From Pseudomonadales bacterium (GTDB taxonomy: Bacteria; Pseudomonadota; Gammaproteobacteria; Pseudomonadales; Halieaceae), in contig JACKNV010000002.1 in the NCBI GenBank assembly GCA_024234735.1, positions 248,001-312,000 on the forward strand: a stretch of 64,000 bases of DNA, in the 5' to 3' direction. Positions 1 to 8,568 of the stretch are shown here, piece after piece. The notes below the pieces were generated by a model. That model saw only the letters and a list, made by a program, of their open reading frames with translations. It had not been told where the DNA came from and ran no database searches. The position numbers and the translations under genes are program-made. The number at the start of each line of letters is the position of its first letter. Position 1 is the stretch's first letter.

Positions 1-1566
1 CAGTTCCAGCAGGTTGGACAGGGTGTGCTCGGCGAACCCGGCGCCGGCCTCTGCGTAGTAATTGAAGACCACGTCGGCGCCCGCCGCCTGCATGGCCGCG
101 CGCTCGTCCTCGTACTTGGCCACGGCGGCCACCTTGCCGGTGTAGCCCGAGCTGCGCAACTGCTGTACGGCATCGACCATTTCCGAGAGCGAGGGCATGG
201 TGAACATCACCAGTTTGTAACGGGTGGTCTGCATGCCCTCCCAGAAGTCCGCGTCCTCGGCATCGCCGTAGATCACCTTGCGTCCCGCCGCCTGGTGCTG
301 GGGAAACTTGGACTTGTCGGTATCCACGCCGCACACCCGCAGGTTGTACTGCGATTCCACGGTATCGTAGGCGCCGGAATCGACCCGGCCCATGCCGACG
401 ATGAGCACCTCCACGTTGCGCGCGGGGCATTGTGGGTCGTCATCGGTGGCCAGTGATGTTTCAAACCGCTTCAGCCGTTCACGATAGCGGCTGTAAAGCG
501 GGTGGGAGCGGCCGTTGATGAGGGTCGACAGTACGAAGGATATGGACACGGCGATGGCCAGGGTGGCCATCCAGCTCTGGGTCAGCCAGCCCAGCTCGAG
601 ACTGAGGGCGGCCACGATCAGGCCGAACTCGCTGTACTGGGCCAGGGCCAGCGAGGCCAGTAGCGCGGTGCGCGCCCGCATCCGGTAGCGCGACAGCAGC
701 AGGAAGAAAATACCCCATTTCAGCGGCAACAACAGGCACAGCAGCAGGGCGATGCCCAGCATGTCCAGGCTCGGCGAGGCCGACAGGCCAATGTTGAGAA
801 AAAAGCCGATCAGGAAGATGTCCTTGAAACTGATCATGGACTTGGCCAACTCGCCGGCCTTCCTGTCGCCGCTGACCAGCATGCCGAACACCAGTGCCCC
901 CAGGTCGGCCTTCATGCCCACCGCTTCGAACAGCGCGCTGCCGGTGAAGGTCAGGATGATGCCCGCCAGGATCAGCACCTCGTCGTGGCCGCTGGCACGC
1001 AGCAGGTAGCCGAACAGCGGCCGGGCAAACAGCAGCAGGGGTAGCAGCAGTGCCCAGGCGGAGGGAATCTTGCCGGTGGAGGCGGTCAGGAACAGTACCG
1101 CGATGATGTCCTGTACGATCAGTATGCCCACCGCGACCTGGCCATGGCGCACCCGGAACTCGCCGCGCTCTTCCAGCATGGAGACGGCACACACGGTGGA
1201 ACTGAAACTCAGGGCGAAGGCCACCAGCGCCGCCTGCTGCAGGGTGATATCGGAGACCAGCGGCAGCCCCAGCAGGCCCAGGAACAGCAGGAAGCAGAAG
1301 CCGACCAGGCCGAAGCTGAGTCCGTTTTCCAGGGTGGAGCGGTAGATTTCGGGCCGCAACAGGCTGCGGATGTCCAGTTTCAGGCCGATGATGAACAGCA
1401 TCATGGCGATGCCGGCATCGGCGATGGTCTGGATACTCGCGGAGGGTTCCAGGCCCGCCATGCCCAGGCCGAAACCGGCGACCAGGTAGCCAACCAGCGG
1501 AGGCTGGCCCAACTGGCGTGCGGCAAAGCCGCAGATGAAGGCCGCGATGACGATCAGGCTGTCCAT
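1..1566 (-). CDS. KefB/KefC-like monovalent cation:proton antiporter with TrkA-N domain (3' end off the window)
   Basis: The frame is open for 522 codons from an ATG at 1566 to the left edge, so the C-terminus is missing. The first ~380 residues are a string of hydrophobic helices typical of the CPA2 exchanger fold (Na_H_Exchanger), including LGALVFGMLVSG, which resembles the central LGAF segment of KefC/YbaL. From about residue 385 a Rossmann fold begins with VEVLIVGMGRVDSG and continues with an acidic strand end (CGVDTD), as in RCK_N/TrkA-N domains that gate these exchangers by nucleotide binding. The family catalyses K+ or Na+/H+ exchange at the inner membrane, often under electrophile or redox control. 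It is divergently transcribed from the aspartate kinase. The family call is firm; the ion is unknown. Confidence 0.85.
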   Translation of the reverse strand, partial: MDSLIVIAAFICGFAARQLGQPPLVGYLVAGFGLGMAGLEPSASIQTIADAGIAMMLFIIGLKLDIRSLLRPEIYRSTLENGLSFGLVGFCFLLFLGLLGLPLVSDITLQQAALVAFALSFSSTVCAVSMLEERGEFRVRHGQVAVGILIVQDIIAVLFLTASTGKIPSAWALLLPLLLFARPLFGYLLRASGHDEVLILAGIILTFTGSALFEAVGMKADLGALVFGMLVSGDRKAGELAKSMISFKDIFLIGFFLNIGLSASPSLDMLGIALLLCLLLPLKWGIFFLLLSRYRMRARTALLASLALAQYSEFGLIVAALSLELGWLTQSWMATLAIAVSISFVLSTLINGRSHPLYSRYRERLKRFETSLATDDDPQCPARNVEVLIVGMGRVDSGAYDTVESQYNLRVCGVDTDKSKFPQHQAAGRKVIYGDAEDADFWEGMQTTRYKLVMFTMPSLSEMVDAVQQLRSSGYTGKVAAVAKYEDERAAMQAAGADVVFNYYAEAGAGFAEHTLSNLLEL

Positions 1567-1744
1567 AAGCTTACTCTTGGCTGTTGTGGCGGGCAGGATA
1601 CTTCCCGCCCCAGTCTACCGAGTCGGCGGGGGGAAGACACCACCTGAAGGTTTGTTGTGTGGCAGCGCATGGCCCACTTTTCCTGGCCGCGGGATTTTCC
1701 TACACTGATGCTTTTCGCAGGCGCCCTAGAACGGCGGGAGTACA

Positions 1745-3112
1745 GTGGCAACATCAGACCAGGGGCGCGCAGGCGCCGCGCCGCAAGCCGGCAGCGGCCG
1801 TTTCGTATGCAAGTTCGGTGGCTCCAGCCTCTCCCAGGCGAGCCAGTTTCACAAAGTGCGCGCCATCGTCGAAGCGGATGACCGGCGCCGTATCATCGTG
1901 CCCTCGGCACCCGGGAAGCGCGACGGCGGTGATACCAAGATCACCGACCTCTTGTACCTGTGTCATCACTCGGCCAGCATCGGGGCCGATTTTACCGCCC
2001 CCTTTGCCGCGATCGTGGAGCGCTTCACGGGCATCGAACGGGAACTCGGCGCCAGCCCCGCCATCGAAGAGCGCCTGGAGTCGTTTCGTCTCGAGTTGCA
2101 CTCCGGAGTGTCCGCCGATTATGCCGCCTCGCGCGGTGAGCATTTCTGCGGCCTGCTGCTGGCCAACTGGCTGGGCGCCGAGTTCGTGGAGCCGGCCGAA
2201 GCCATCCTGATAACCGGCAAGGGCCTGGTGGATGCGGGCACCTGGCCGCTACTGGGAGCGAGGCTGGCCGATCCCGGCAAGCGGTATGTGGTACCGGGTT
2301 TTTACGGGCGCGGGGCCGACGGCGAGGTGCGTACCTTCTCCCGGGGCGGCTCGGACGTCACCGGCGCCGTCGCGGCGCGCGCGGCGAAAGCCCGATTGTA
2401 TGAAAACTGGACCGACGTGTCCGGCCTGCTGATGGCCGACCCGCGTATTGTGGACGCGCCCCGCCCCATGCGCGAGGTCACCTACGCGGAGATACGCGAG
2501 CTGGCCTATATGGGCGCCAGCGTGTTGCACGAGGAGGCCATGGCGCCGGTGCGGGAAGCGGGCATACCCATCAACATCCGCAATACCAACGCGCCCGAGC
2601 ATCCCGGCACCCGCATCGTATCGCGGCTGTCGGCCGAGGAGGTCGCCTCCACCAAAATAGCCGGAATCGCCGGCAAATCCACCTTCGCCATGGTCACCGT
2701 GAGCAAGAACCTGATGAACCGCGAGGTGGGTTACGTCTACCGCCTGCTGGGTGTATTCGAACACCGGGGCATCCCCTTCGAGCACTGCCCATCCAGTATC
2801 GACACTGTCAGCGTGGTGCTCGAGGCCAACTGGCTGGAAGGCCAGGTGGAAGAGGTGCTGGACGAGATCCGCCACAGCCTGGAGCCCGATGCGGTGGACT
2901 ATGTTCCCGGCATCGCCATGATCGCCATAGTCGGCGAGGAGATGGTGCACACCCCCGGTATCGCCGCCCAGGTATTCACCGCCCTGGCGGCGGCGGGCAT
3001 CAATGTGCGCCTGATCAACCAGGGCGCCTCGGAGCTGAATATCATCGTCGGCGTGGCGCCGGAGGACTATGCCCCGGCGGTGCGCGCCCTGTACCGCGCC
3101 TTCGTCGGCTGA
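1745..3112 (+). CDS. lysC: aspartate kinase (aspartokinase)
   Basis: A 455-residue protein starting at GTG, with GGGAG just upstream. It phosphorylates aspartate, the first step toward lysine, threonine, methionine and diaminopimelate. The amino-acid kinase domain spans about residues 20-295: the phosphate loop KFGGSS, the substrate-binding LYENWTDVSG and ADPRIV, and the MGASVLHEEAM helix. Two ACT-type allosteric segments follow (about 315-455; the second contains FTALAAAGINVRLINQG). The ~20 residues before KFGGSS are poorly conserved-looking, so the true start could be a little downstream. It is monocistronic, with no lysine riboswitch seen upstream. The feedback amino acid cannot be read from sequence. 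Confidence 0.9.
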   Translation: MATSDQGRAGAAPQAGSGRFVCKFGGSSLSQASQFHKVRAIVEADDRRRIIVPSAPGKRDGGDTKITDLLYLCHHSASIGADFTAPFAAIVERFTGIERELGASPAIEERLESFRLELHSGVSADYAASRGEHFCGLLLANWLGAEFVEPAEAILITGKGLVDAGTWPLLGARLADPGKRYVVPGFYGRGADGEVRTFSRGGSDVTGAVAARAAKARLYENWTDVSGLLMADPRIVDAPRPMREVTYAEIRELAYMGASVLHEEAMAPVREAGIPINIRNTNAPEHPGTRIVSRLSAEEVASTKIAGIAGKSTFAMVTVSKNLMNREVGYVYRLLGVFEHRGIPFEHCPSSIDTVSVVLEANWLEGQVEEVLDEIRHSLEPDAVDYVPGIAMIAIVGEEMVHTPGIAAQVFTALAAAGINVRLINQGASELNIIVGVAPEDYAPAVRALYRAFVG

Positions 3113-3187
3113 AGCTGGCCGCTGGCTGCAGAAGGGGGCCGAATCTGCCTCGCGGGGGCTGGATAGTGCAACCTCACGGGGCCGTGC

Positions 3188-3625
3188 TCAGGTCTCCCGT
3201 TCCACCCTGCCGCGCAGGGATTTCACCTGGCCGCGCCTGGTCTTGGTGTCCATGCGCTTGTTCCTGGCGCTTTTGCTGGGGCGGGTGGCGCGCCGCTGCC
3301 TGGGTGTATGCGCGGCGCCCTGTAGCAACAGGCACAGGCGCTGCAGGGCGTCGTCGCGATTCTTCTCCTGGCTGCGAAAGCGCTGCGCCTTGATCACCAC
3401 CACGCCCTCACCGGAGATGCGCCGGTCCGCCAGCGTCAGCAGACGCTGCTTGAACTCCTCCGGCAGCGAAGAGGCGCGAATATCGAAGCGCAGGTGGATC
3501 GCCGAGGACACCTTGTTGACGTGCTGGCCACCCGCCCCCTGGGCGCGAATCGCCTGTACCTGTATCTCTGCCAGGGGAAGGCGCAGTCCAGGGCGTATCT
3601 CCAGTTCGGGCGCGGTGTCGCTCAC
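3188..3625 (-). CDS. arfB: alternative ribosome-rescue peptidyl-tRNA hydrolase ArfB (YaeJ)
   Basis: A 145-residue class I release-factor-like protein with the catalytic GGQ at residues 32-34 (RAQGAGGQHVNK). The ribosome-binding C-terminal tail is Lys/Arg-rich (SARNKRMDTKTRRG), the diagnostic layout of ArfB, which hydrolyses peptidyl-tRNA on ribosomes stalled without a stop codon. The length matches the family (~140). It begins with GTG-AGC, has only a weak ribosome binding site, and lies 57 bp downstream of the HMG-CoA reductase on the same strand, so co-transcription is possible. It lacks the codon-recognition domains of RF1/RF2. Confidence 0.95.
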   Translation of the reverse strand: MSDTAPELEIRPGLRLPLAEIQVQAIRAQGAGGQHVNKVSSAIHLRFDIRASSLPEEFKQRLLTLADRRISGEGVVVIKAQRFRSQEKNRDDALQRLCLLLQGAAHTPRQRRATRPSKSARNKRMDTKTRRGQVKSLRGRVERET

Positions 3626-3682
3626 GGCGGCGGGTATCCGGGAACGCGCTGGCGGGCGCTGCGGGTTGACGGCCCCCGCCCG

Positions 3683-4867
3683 CTAGCGGTTGCGCCCCAG
3701 TCGTTCGTGGGCATCCACCCATTCGTTCACCCGGGTTTCCTTGTCGACCCGGGTGGCGGCGCCCAGGGACAACTCGCCGGCCAGCACCAGCCCGGCGGCG
3801 ATCTCCGCGAGTTTCATGGCCTTGCCCTTGCCGAAACAGTCCATGATTTCCAGGCACTCGCGCTGGGTGGGCAGCGCGGTGCCGCCGCCGTAGGTGGCCA
3901 TGATCAGCGCCGGCATGGTGATGGAGAAGTAGTAGTCGCCGTCGCGAGTGACCTTGTTGTAGGTGGTGCACTGGTTGGACTCGCCGATGTTGGCGATGTC
4001 CTGGCCGGTGGCCAGGTACAGGGCAGCCAGGCCGTTGGCAGGGTGAGCCGCGTTGTTGGAGGAGTTGGTCAGCAGCGCCGCCAGCGTGCTGATTCCCTGG
4101 CCGTAGTGCATCTGTGGCGGCGTGATTCGCAGGTTGTCTATCATCACCTGGCGGGGAACGGTGATCTCTGCGGTGACCCGCTTGCCGCGCCCCTTGAGCA
4201 GGTTGACGGAGGAGGTGCGTTTTTCCGTATCGAAGCTGCCGGACAGCAGGTAGTGTGACAGGGGGGGGTGCTGGGTAACGATCCACTCACAGGCGGCGAA
4301 GGTGGCCCGGCTGGTCATGTTCTGGCCGGCGGCGTCCCCGGTGCTGTAGTCGAAGCGGGTATACACCATGTTGTGGGCATGGTACTGCTCGATCTCGTTG
4401 AGCTTGCCGATGGAGGTGGTGGACTCCGCCACCGCCTTGATCTCGTCAAAATGCTCGCGCAGCCAGGTGCAGAAATCCCTGGCCTCCCGGGCGCTGGGAA
4501 AAACGAAGGTGGGGGCGCGCTGCATGGCTTCGCCGGAAACGGTGGTGATCACGCCGCCGCTTTCCCGTATCACTTTCATGCCGCGGTTGTAGCTGGCCAG
4601 CATGGTGCCCTCGACCGTCGCCATGGGCACAAAAAACTCCCCCTGGGCGTGCTCGCCGTTGATCAATAGCGGGCCGGCCAGGCCGATGGGTACCTGGGCC
4701 ACCCCGAACAGGTTCTCTATGTTGCCGGACATATCCGCCGGGTCGAAGGAGTACTGGCGGGTGTGGTGCAATGTGGCCGGGGTGTTTTCCTCGATGAACG
4801 CCTGGCGCCGGGCAATTATCTCGGCGCTGTAATCGTTTTCACTGGAACGGGGGATTTTCTTGCTCAC
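3683..4867 (-). CDS. class I-type hydroxymethylglutaryl-CoA reductase homolog
   Basis: A 394-residue protein from GTG with AGGAG upstream. Motifs align with the catalytic domain of class I (eukaryote/archaea-type) HMG-CoA reductases: IENLFGVAQVPIGLAGP, the catalytic Glu in ATVEGTMLAS, TGDAAGQNM (usual DAMGMNM), a Lys in the SFDTEKR segment, GQDIANIGES for the catalytic Asp region, GGGTALPTQ, LAGELSL, and a C-terminal DAHERLGRNR whose His occupies the position of the catalytic His in KSHMIHNR. The family reduces HMG-CoA to mevalonate with NADPH. No other mevalonate-pathway gene is in the window. The substitutions around the NADPH motif leave substrate and cofactor open. It is divergent from an SDR, with arfB downstream. 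Confidence 0.85.
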   Translation of the reverse strand: MSKKIPRSSENDYSAEIIARRQAFIEENTPATLHHTRQYSFDPADMSGNIENLFGVAQVPIGLAGPLLINGEHAQGEFFVPMATVEGTMLASYNRGMKVIRESGGVITTVSGEAMQRAPTFVFPSAREARDFCTWLREHFDEIKAVAESTTSIGKLNEIEQYHAHNMVYTRFDYSTGDAAGQNMTSRATFAACEWIVTQHPPLSHYLLSGSFDTEKRTSSVNLLKGRGKRVTAEITVPRQVMIDNLRITPPQMHYGQGISTLAALLTNSSNNAAHPANGLAALYLATGQDIANIGESNQCTTYNKVTRDGDYYFSITMPALIMATYGGGTALPTQRECLEIMDCFGKGKAMKLAEIAAGLVLAGELSLGAATRVDKETRVNEWVDAHERLGRNR

Positions 4868-4940
4868 GGCGCCAACTCCTGTAGTCTGTTCAGGGCCCTG
4901 ACGCTACGCGCTTGCATCTCCCGCGTCAACGTAGCCGGGG

Positions 4941-4995
4941 TAAAGAGTCCGGGCGAATAGCCCGGGTAAGGAATACGGATAAAGAGTCCGGGCGA
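4941..4995. repeat. 16-bp direct repeat pair between HMGR and SDR genes
   Basis: TAAAGAGTCCGGGCGA occurs at 4941-4956 and again, identically, at 4980-4995, 39 bp start to start. The second copy ends six bases before the AGGAGG-like ribosome binding site of the SDR at 5008. The copies sit in the intergenic region between two divergently transcribed genes. They could be paired regulator sites or a local duplication. Confidence 0.6.
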
Positions 4996-5007
4996 TCAGG
5001 AGGCCCC

Positions 5008-5790
5008 ATGCACATCGAGCGCACCGCAAGGCTTTTCGAACTGACCGGCAAGGTCATTCTGGTGACCGGGGGTACCCGCGGCCTGGGCCTGGCCATGGCG
5101 CGGGCCTTTGCCCTGGCCGGCGCCGACCTGGTTATCAGCAGCAGGAAGGTCGAAGCCTGTATGGCCGTGGCGCGAGCCATCCGCGAGGAGACCGGGGCGC
5201 GTTGTATCGGGGTGCCCTGTCACGTCGCCGACTGGGAGGCCTGCGATGCGCTGGTGGCCGCGACCTACGCCGAGTATGGCCGGGTGGACGTGCTGGTCAA
5301 CAACGCCGGCATGTCGCCGCCCTATGAGAAACTCAGCGCGATCAGCCGGGAGTTGTTCGACAAGGTGATAGGGGTCAACCTCGCGGGCCCGTTCCGCCTG
5401 TCGGCCCTGGTGGGCGAGCGCATGGTGGCGGCCGGTGGCGGGTCCATCATCAATATCAGCAGCACCGCGGCGACGGTTCCCACCGCCAGCGAAGTTCCCT
5501 ATGGCGCCGCCAAGGCCGGCCTGCACAACCTCACCGCGGCGCTGGCCCACACCTATGCACCCAAAGTGCGCTGCAACTGTATCATGCCGGGGCCGTTTCT
5601 GACCGATATATCCAGGGCCTGGGATATGGATGCCATGAACGAAATGTTCGCTTCCCAGATACCCCTGCAGCGGGCCGGGCAGGCCGGCGAGATTGTCGGC
5701 GCGGCCCTGTATCTGGCCAGCGATGCCTCGAGCTATACCAACGGGGCAGTTCTCAAGGTGGATGGGGGCATGTCCTACTCGCCGGGCTGA
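5008..5790 (+). CDS. short-chain dehydrogenase/reductase (SDR)
   Basis: 260 residues from the ATG that follows CAGGAGGCCCC; an in-frame extension upstream runs through the repeat region and is unlikely to be translated. It is a classical SDR: cofactor loop TGGTRGLG at residues 20-27, NNAG at 98-101, catalytic Ser around 151-152, and YGAAK with Tyr165 and Lys169. The C-terminal NGAVLKVDGGMSYSPG is typical of the FabG/gluconate-dehydrogenase group. It should use NAD(P)H to interconvert an alcohol and a ketone. SSRK after the second strand would suit NADP binding. The substrate is unknown. The divergent HMG-CoA reductase-like gene suggests, weakly, a shared pathway. Confidence 0.9.
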   Translation: MHIERTARLFELTGKVILVTGGTRGLGLAMARAFALAGADLVISSRKVEACMAVARAIREETGARCIGVPCHVADWEACDALVAATYAEYGRVDVLVNNAGMSPPYEKLSAISRELFDKVIGVNLAGPFRLSALVGERMVAAGGGSIINISSTAATVPTASEVPYGAAKAGLHNLTAALAHTYAPKVRCNCIMPGPFLTDISRAWDMDAMNEMFASQIPLQRAGQAGEIVGAALYLASDASSYTNGAVLKVDGGMSYSPG

Positions 5791-5883
5791 GCGGCGGGCC
5801 GGCCGCCCGGGAGTAAGAGTAAAGCCGCAAGCCTCGCCCCTGTCTTTGCTATACTGGCCTGCCTCTGTTCCCCGGAAGCCGTC

Positions 5884-7263
5884 GTGCCTGAGACCGCATT
5901 TTCATCCCTGCCGCTGTCCCCGGCGCAATTGCGTACCCTGGACGAACTCGGCTACCGCCGCATGACGCCCATCCAGGCGGCGTCGCTGCCCCTGGCCATG
6001 GCCGGGACAGACCTCATCGCCCAGGCGGCGACCGGCAGTGGCAAGACCGCGGCGTTTGCCCTGCCGCTGTTGAGCCAGTTGAATCCCCGCGATTTCGGCA
6101 CCCAGGCACTGGTGCTGTGTCCCACCCGGGAACTCGCCTCCCAGGTGGCCGGGGAGATTCGCCGGCTGGCTCGTCACCGGCAGAATATCAAGGTCGCCAT
6201 CCTCTGCGGCGGCCAACCCCTGGGCCCCCAGATCGCATCCCTGGCGCACGGCGCGCATGTGGTGGTGGGAACCCCGGGGCGGGTCCGCGACCACCTGCGC
6301 AAGCAGACGCTGGACCTGGGAAGGGTGGGCTGCCTGGTGCTGGACGAGGCCGACCGGATGCTGGACATGGGCTTCCTGGAGGATATGGAAGCCATCATTG
6401 CGGCCGCCCCCGACAGGCGCCAGACCCTGTTGTTTTCGGCCACCTTCCCCGGTGATATCCAGCGCGTCAGCGATCGCTTCCAGCGGGCACCGCGGCGCGT
6501 GGCGGTGGACTCGCTGCCGGCGCACACGCAAATCGATCAGCGGTTTTTCAGCTGTGAAGCCGCCCGGCGCCTGCCGGCATTGCGGTGCCTGCTGGGGCAC
6601 TACCAGCCCGAGGCGGCCGTGGTGTTCTGCAATACCCGCCAGACGGTGGGCGAGATATGCGCCTTTCTACAGGAACAGGGCATCAGCGCGGCAGCCCTGC
6701 ACGGCGAGCTGGAGCAGCGTGATCGCGAGCGGGTACTGGCGCAGTTTCGCCAGTCGAGCATCCGGATACTGGTGGCGACGGACGTGGCGGCCAGGGGGCT
6801 GGATATCGACGGGCTGCCAGCCGTGGTCAATTACCAGTTGCCGCACAGCGCCGATGTCTATGTGCACCGGGTGGGGCGCACCGGGCGGGCCGGTGAGTCC
6901 GGTCTCGCGCTGAGCCTGTTCTCCGATGCGGAGCGCCACCGCCTGGAGGCCATCGGGGACTACCTGCAGCGGTGCCCTGAGGTTGCTGCCATCGATACAC
7001 TCGACGGCAGTGGCGCCAGCCTGCCGCCGCCGGCTTTCGTCACCCTGGAGATAGCGGCGGGGCGCAAGGACAAGATTCGCCCCGGGGACATCCTCGGGGC
7101 GTTGACCAAGGAGGCGGGTATCGACTCGGGGCAGGTGGGCAGGATCGAGGTGCTGGAGCGGGTTGCCTATGTCGCCATTGCCCGGGAGGTGGCGGACCTT
7201 GCCCTGGGGCGCCTCCTCAACGGCCGCATCAAGGGGCGCAGGTTGAAATTGCGTAGACTGTGA
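5884..7263 (+). CDS. dbpA: ATP-dependent RNA helicase DbpA
   Basis: A 459-residue DEAD-box helicase from GTG. Motifs in order: Q-motif region with TPIQ, motif I ATGSGKT (49-55), PTREL (80-84), GTPGR (129-133), DEAD (154-157), SAT in FSATFPG, ATDVAARGLDI and HRVGRTGRAG. After about residue 385 comes a DbpA-type RNA-binding domain (KDKIRPGDILGALTKEAGI ... NGRIKGRRLKLRRL), which in this family binds hairpin 92 of 23S rRNA and directs the enzyme to large-subunit assembly. Length and domain order match E. coli DbpA (457 residues). Confidence 0.93.
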   Translation: MPETAFSSLPLSPAQLRTLDELGYRRMTPIQAASLPLAMAGTDLIAQAATGSGKTAAFALPLLSQLNPRDFGTQALVLCPTRELASQVAGEIRRLARHRQNIKVAILCGGQPLGPQIASLAHGAHVVVGTPGRVRDHLRKQTLDLGRVGCLVLDEADRMLDMGFLEDMEAIIAAAPDRRQTLLFSATFPGDIQRVSDRFQRAPRRVAVDSLPAHTQIDQRFFSCEAARRLPALRCLLGHYQPEAAVVFCNTRQTVGEICAFLQEQGISAAALHGELEQRDRERVLAQFRQSSIRILVATDVAARGLDIDGLPAVVNYQLPHSADVYVHRVGRTGRAGESGLALSLFSDAERHRLEAIGDYLQRCPEVAAIDTLDGSGASLPPPAFVTLEIAAGRKDKIRPGDILGALTKEAGIDSGQVGRIEVLERVAYVAIAREVADLALGRLLNGRIKGRRLKLRRL

Positions 7264-7373
7264 GGCGTCGTTGAGGCCCGCCCGGGAACTCGCGGCGGTA
7301 CCCCGCTAGCTTGCACGGCGGCCAATTGCCGCTATCATGACGGGCTTTTCCAACAGTATTCAGGGAACGGCGT

Positions 7374-8549
7374 ATGTTCGGTACGGCACTGTCCGCAGGG
7401 GCCACCAGGGTCCTGCTCCTCGGTTCGGGCGAGCTGGGCAAGGAGGTGGCCATCGAGTGCCAGCGCCTGGGGCTCGAGGTCATCGCCTGTGACCGCTACG
7501 CCAACGCTCCGGCCATGCAGGTGGCGCATCGCAGCCACGTCTTCAATATGCTGGATCCCGCGGCCCTGCGCGAGGTGATCACCCGTGAGCAGCCCGACTA
7601 CGTGGTGCCCGAGGTCGAGGCCATCGCCACCCAGACCCTGGTGGAACTGGAAGCCGAAGGCGTGCATATCGTACCCAGTGCCCGGGCCACCCGGCTCACC
7701 ATGAACCGCGAGGGTATTCGCCGCCTTGCCGCGGAGACGCTGCAGGTGCCGACTTCGCCCTATGCCTTTGCGGATGATTACGCGGGTTTTGCCAGCGCCG
7801 CTGCCGAGTTGGGTTACCCCTGCGTCGTCAAGCCGGTGATGAGTTCCTCGGGCAAGGGGCAGAGCCTGGTGCGCGGCGAGGCCGAGCTCGAATCGGCCTG
7901 GCGCTATGCCCAGGAAGGCGGCCGCGCCGGAGGCGGCAGGGTGATCGTCGAGGGCTTCGTGGATTTCGACTACGAAATCACGCTGTTGACCGTCAGTGCG
8001 GTGGACGGCATCCACTATTGCGAACCGATCGGCCATCGCCAGGAAGATGGCGATTACCGCGAATCCTGGCAACCCCAGCCGATGTCGGAACAGGCCCTGG
8101 CCAATGCCCGCGCCATGGCGGGCAAGGTGGTCGCGGAGTTGGGCGGGCACGGCCTGTTCGGAGTGGAACTATTCGTCAGGGGAGATGAGGTGATCTTCAG
8201 CGAGGTGTCGCCACGCCCCCACGACACCGGCATGGTGACGCTGATTTCCCAGTCGCTGTCCGAATTCGCGCTGCATGTGCGCGCCTTCCTCGGTCTGCCG
8301 GTGCGTCAGGTCGCGGTGCTGGGCTGCTCCGCTTCGGCGGTGGTGCTGGCCGAAGGCGAGTCCAGCGATATCCGCTACGCCGGGGTGGCCGCGGCGCTGG
8401 ACGGCGATGAAGTGCAGTTGCGGTTGTTCGGCAAGCCAGACATCGCCGGCCGCCGCCGGCTGGGCGTGGCGCTGGCGCGGGCCGACTCTGTCGAGCACGC
8501 GGTAGCCAGGGCCAAGGCCGCGGCGGCGGCGGTAAAAGTAGTACTGTGA
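7374..8549 (+). CDS. purT: formate-dependent phosphoribosylglycinamide formyltransferase 2
   Basis: A 391-residue ATP-grasp enzyme beginning MFGTALSAGATRVLLLGSGELGKEVAIE. It uses ATP and formate to formylate glycinamide ribonucleotide in purine synthesis. The GSGELGKE loop, PEVEAIAT, the GKGQSLV segment of the ATP-grasp lid, the metal ligands near LFGVELFV and FSEVSPRPHDTGMVT are characteristic of PurT and separate it from PurK. Length matches the family (392 in E. coli). No PUR box was recognised in the 110-bp upstream gap. Expression looks monocistronic; the next gene starts 19 bp later with its own AGGAGG. Confidence 0.95.
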   Translation: MFGTALSAGATRVLLLGSGELGKEVAIECQRLGLEVIACDRYANAPAMQVAHRSHVFNMLDPAALREVITREQPDYVVPEVEAIATQTLVELEAEGVHIVPSARATRLTMNREGIRRLAAETLQVPTSPYAFADDYAGFASAAAELGYPCVVKPVMSSSGKGQSLVRGEAELESAWRYAQEGGRAGGGRVIVEGFVDFDYEITLLTVSAVDGIHYCEPIGHRQEDGDYRESWQPQPMSEQALANARAMAGKVVAELGGHGLFGVELFVRGDEVIFSEVSPRPHDTGMVTLISQSLSEFALHVRAFLGLPVRQVAVLGCSASAVVLAEGESSDIRYAGVAAALDGDEVQLRLFGKPDIAGRRRLGVALARADSVEHAVARAKAAAAAVKVVL

Positions 8550-8568
8550 CCAACAGGAGGCAGCCATC

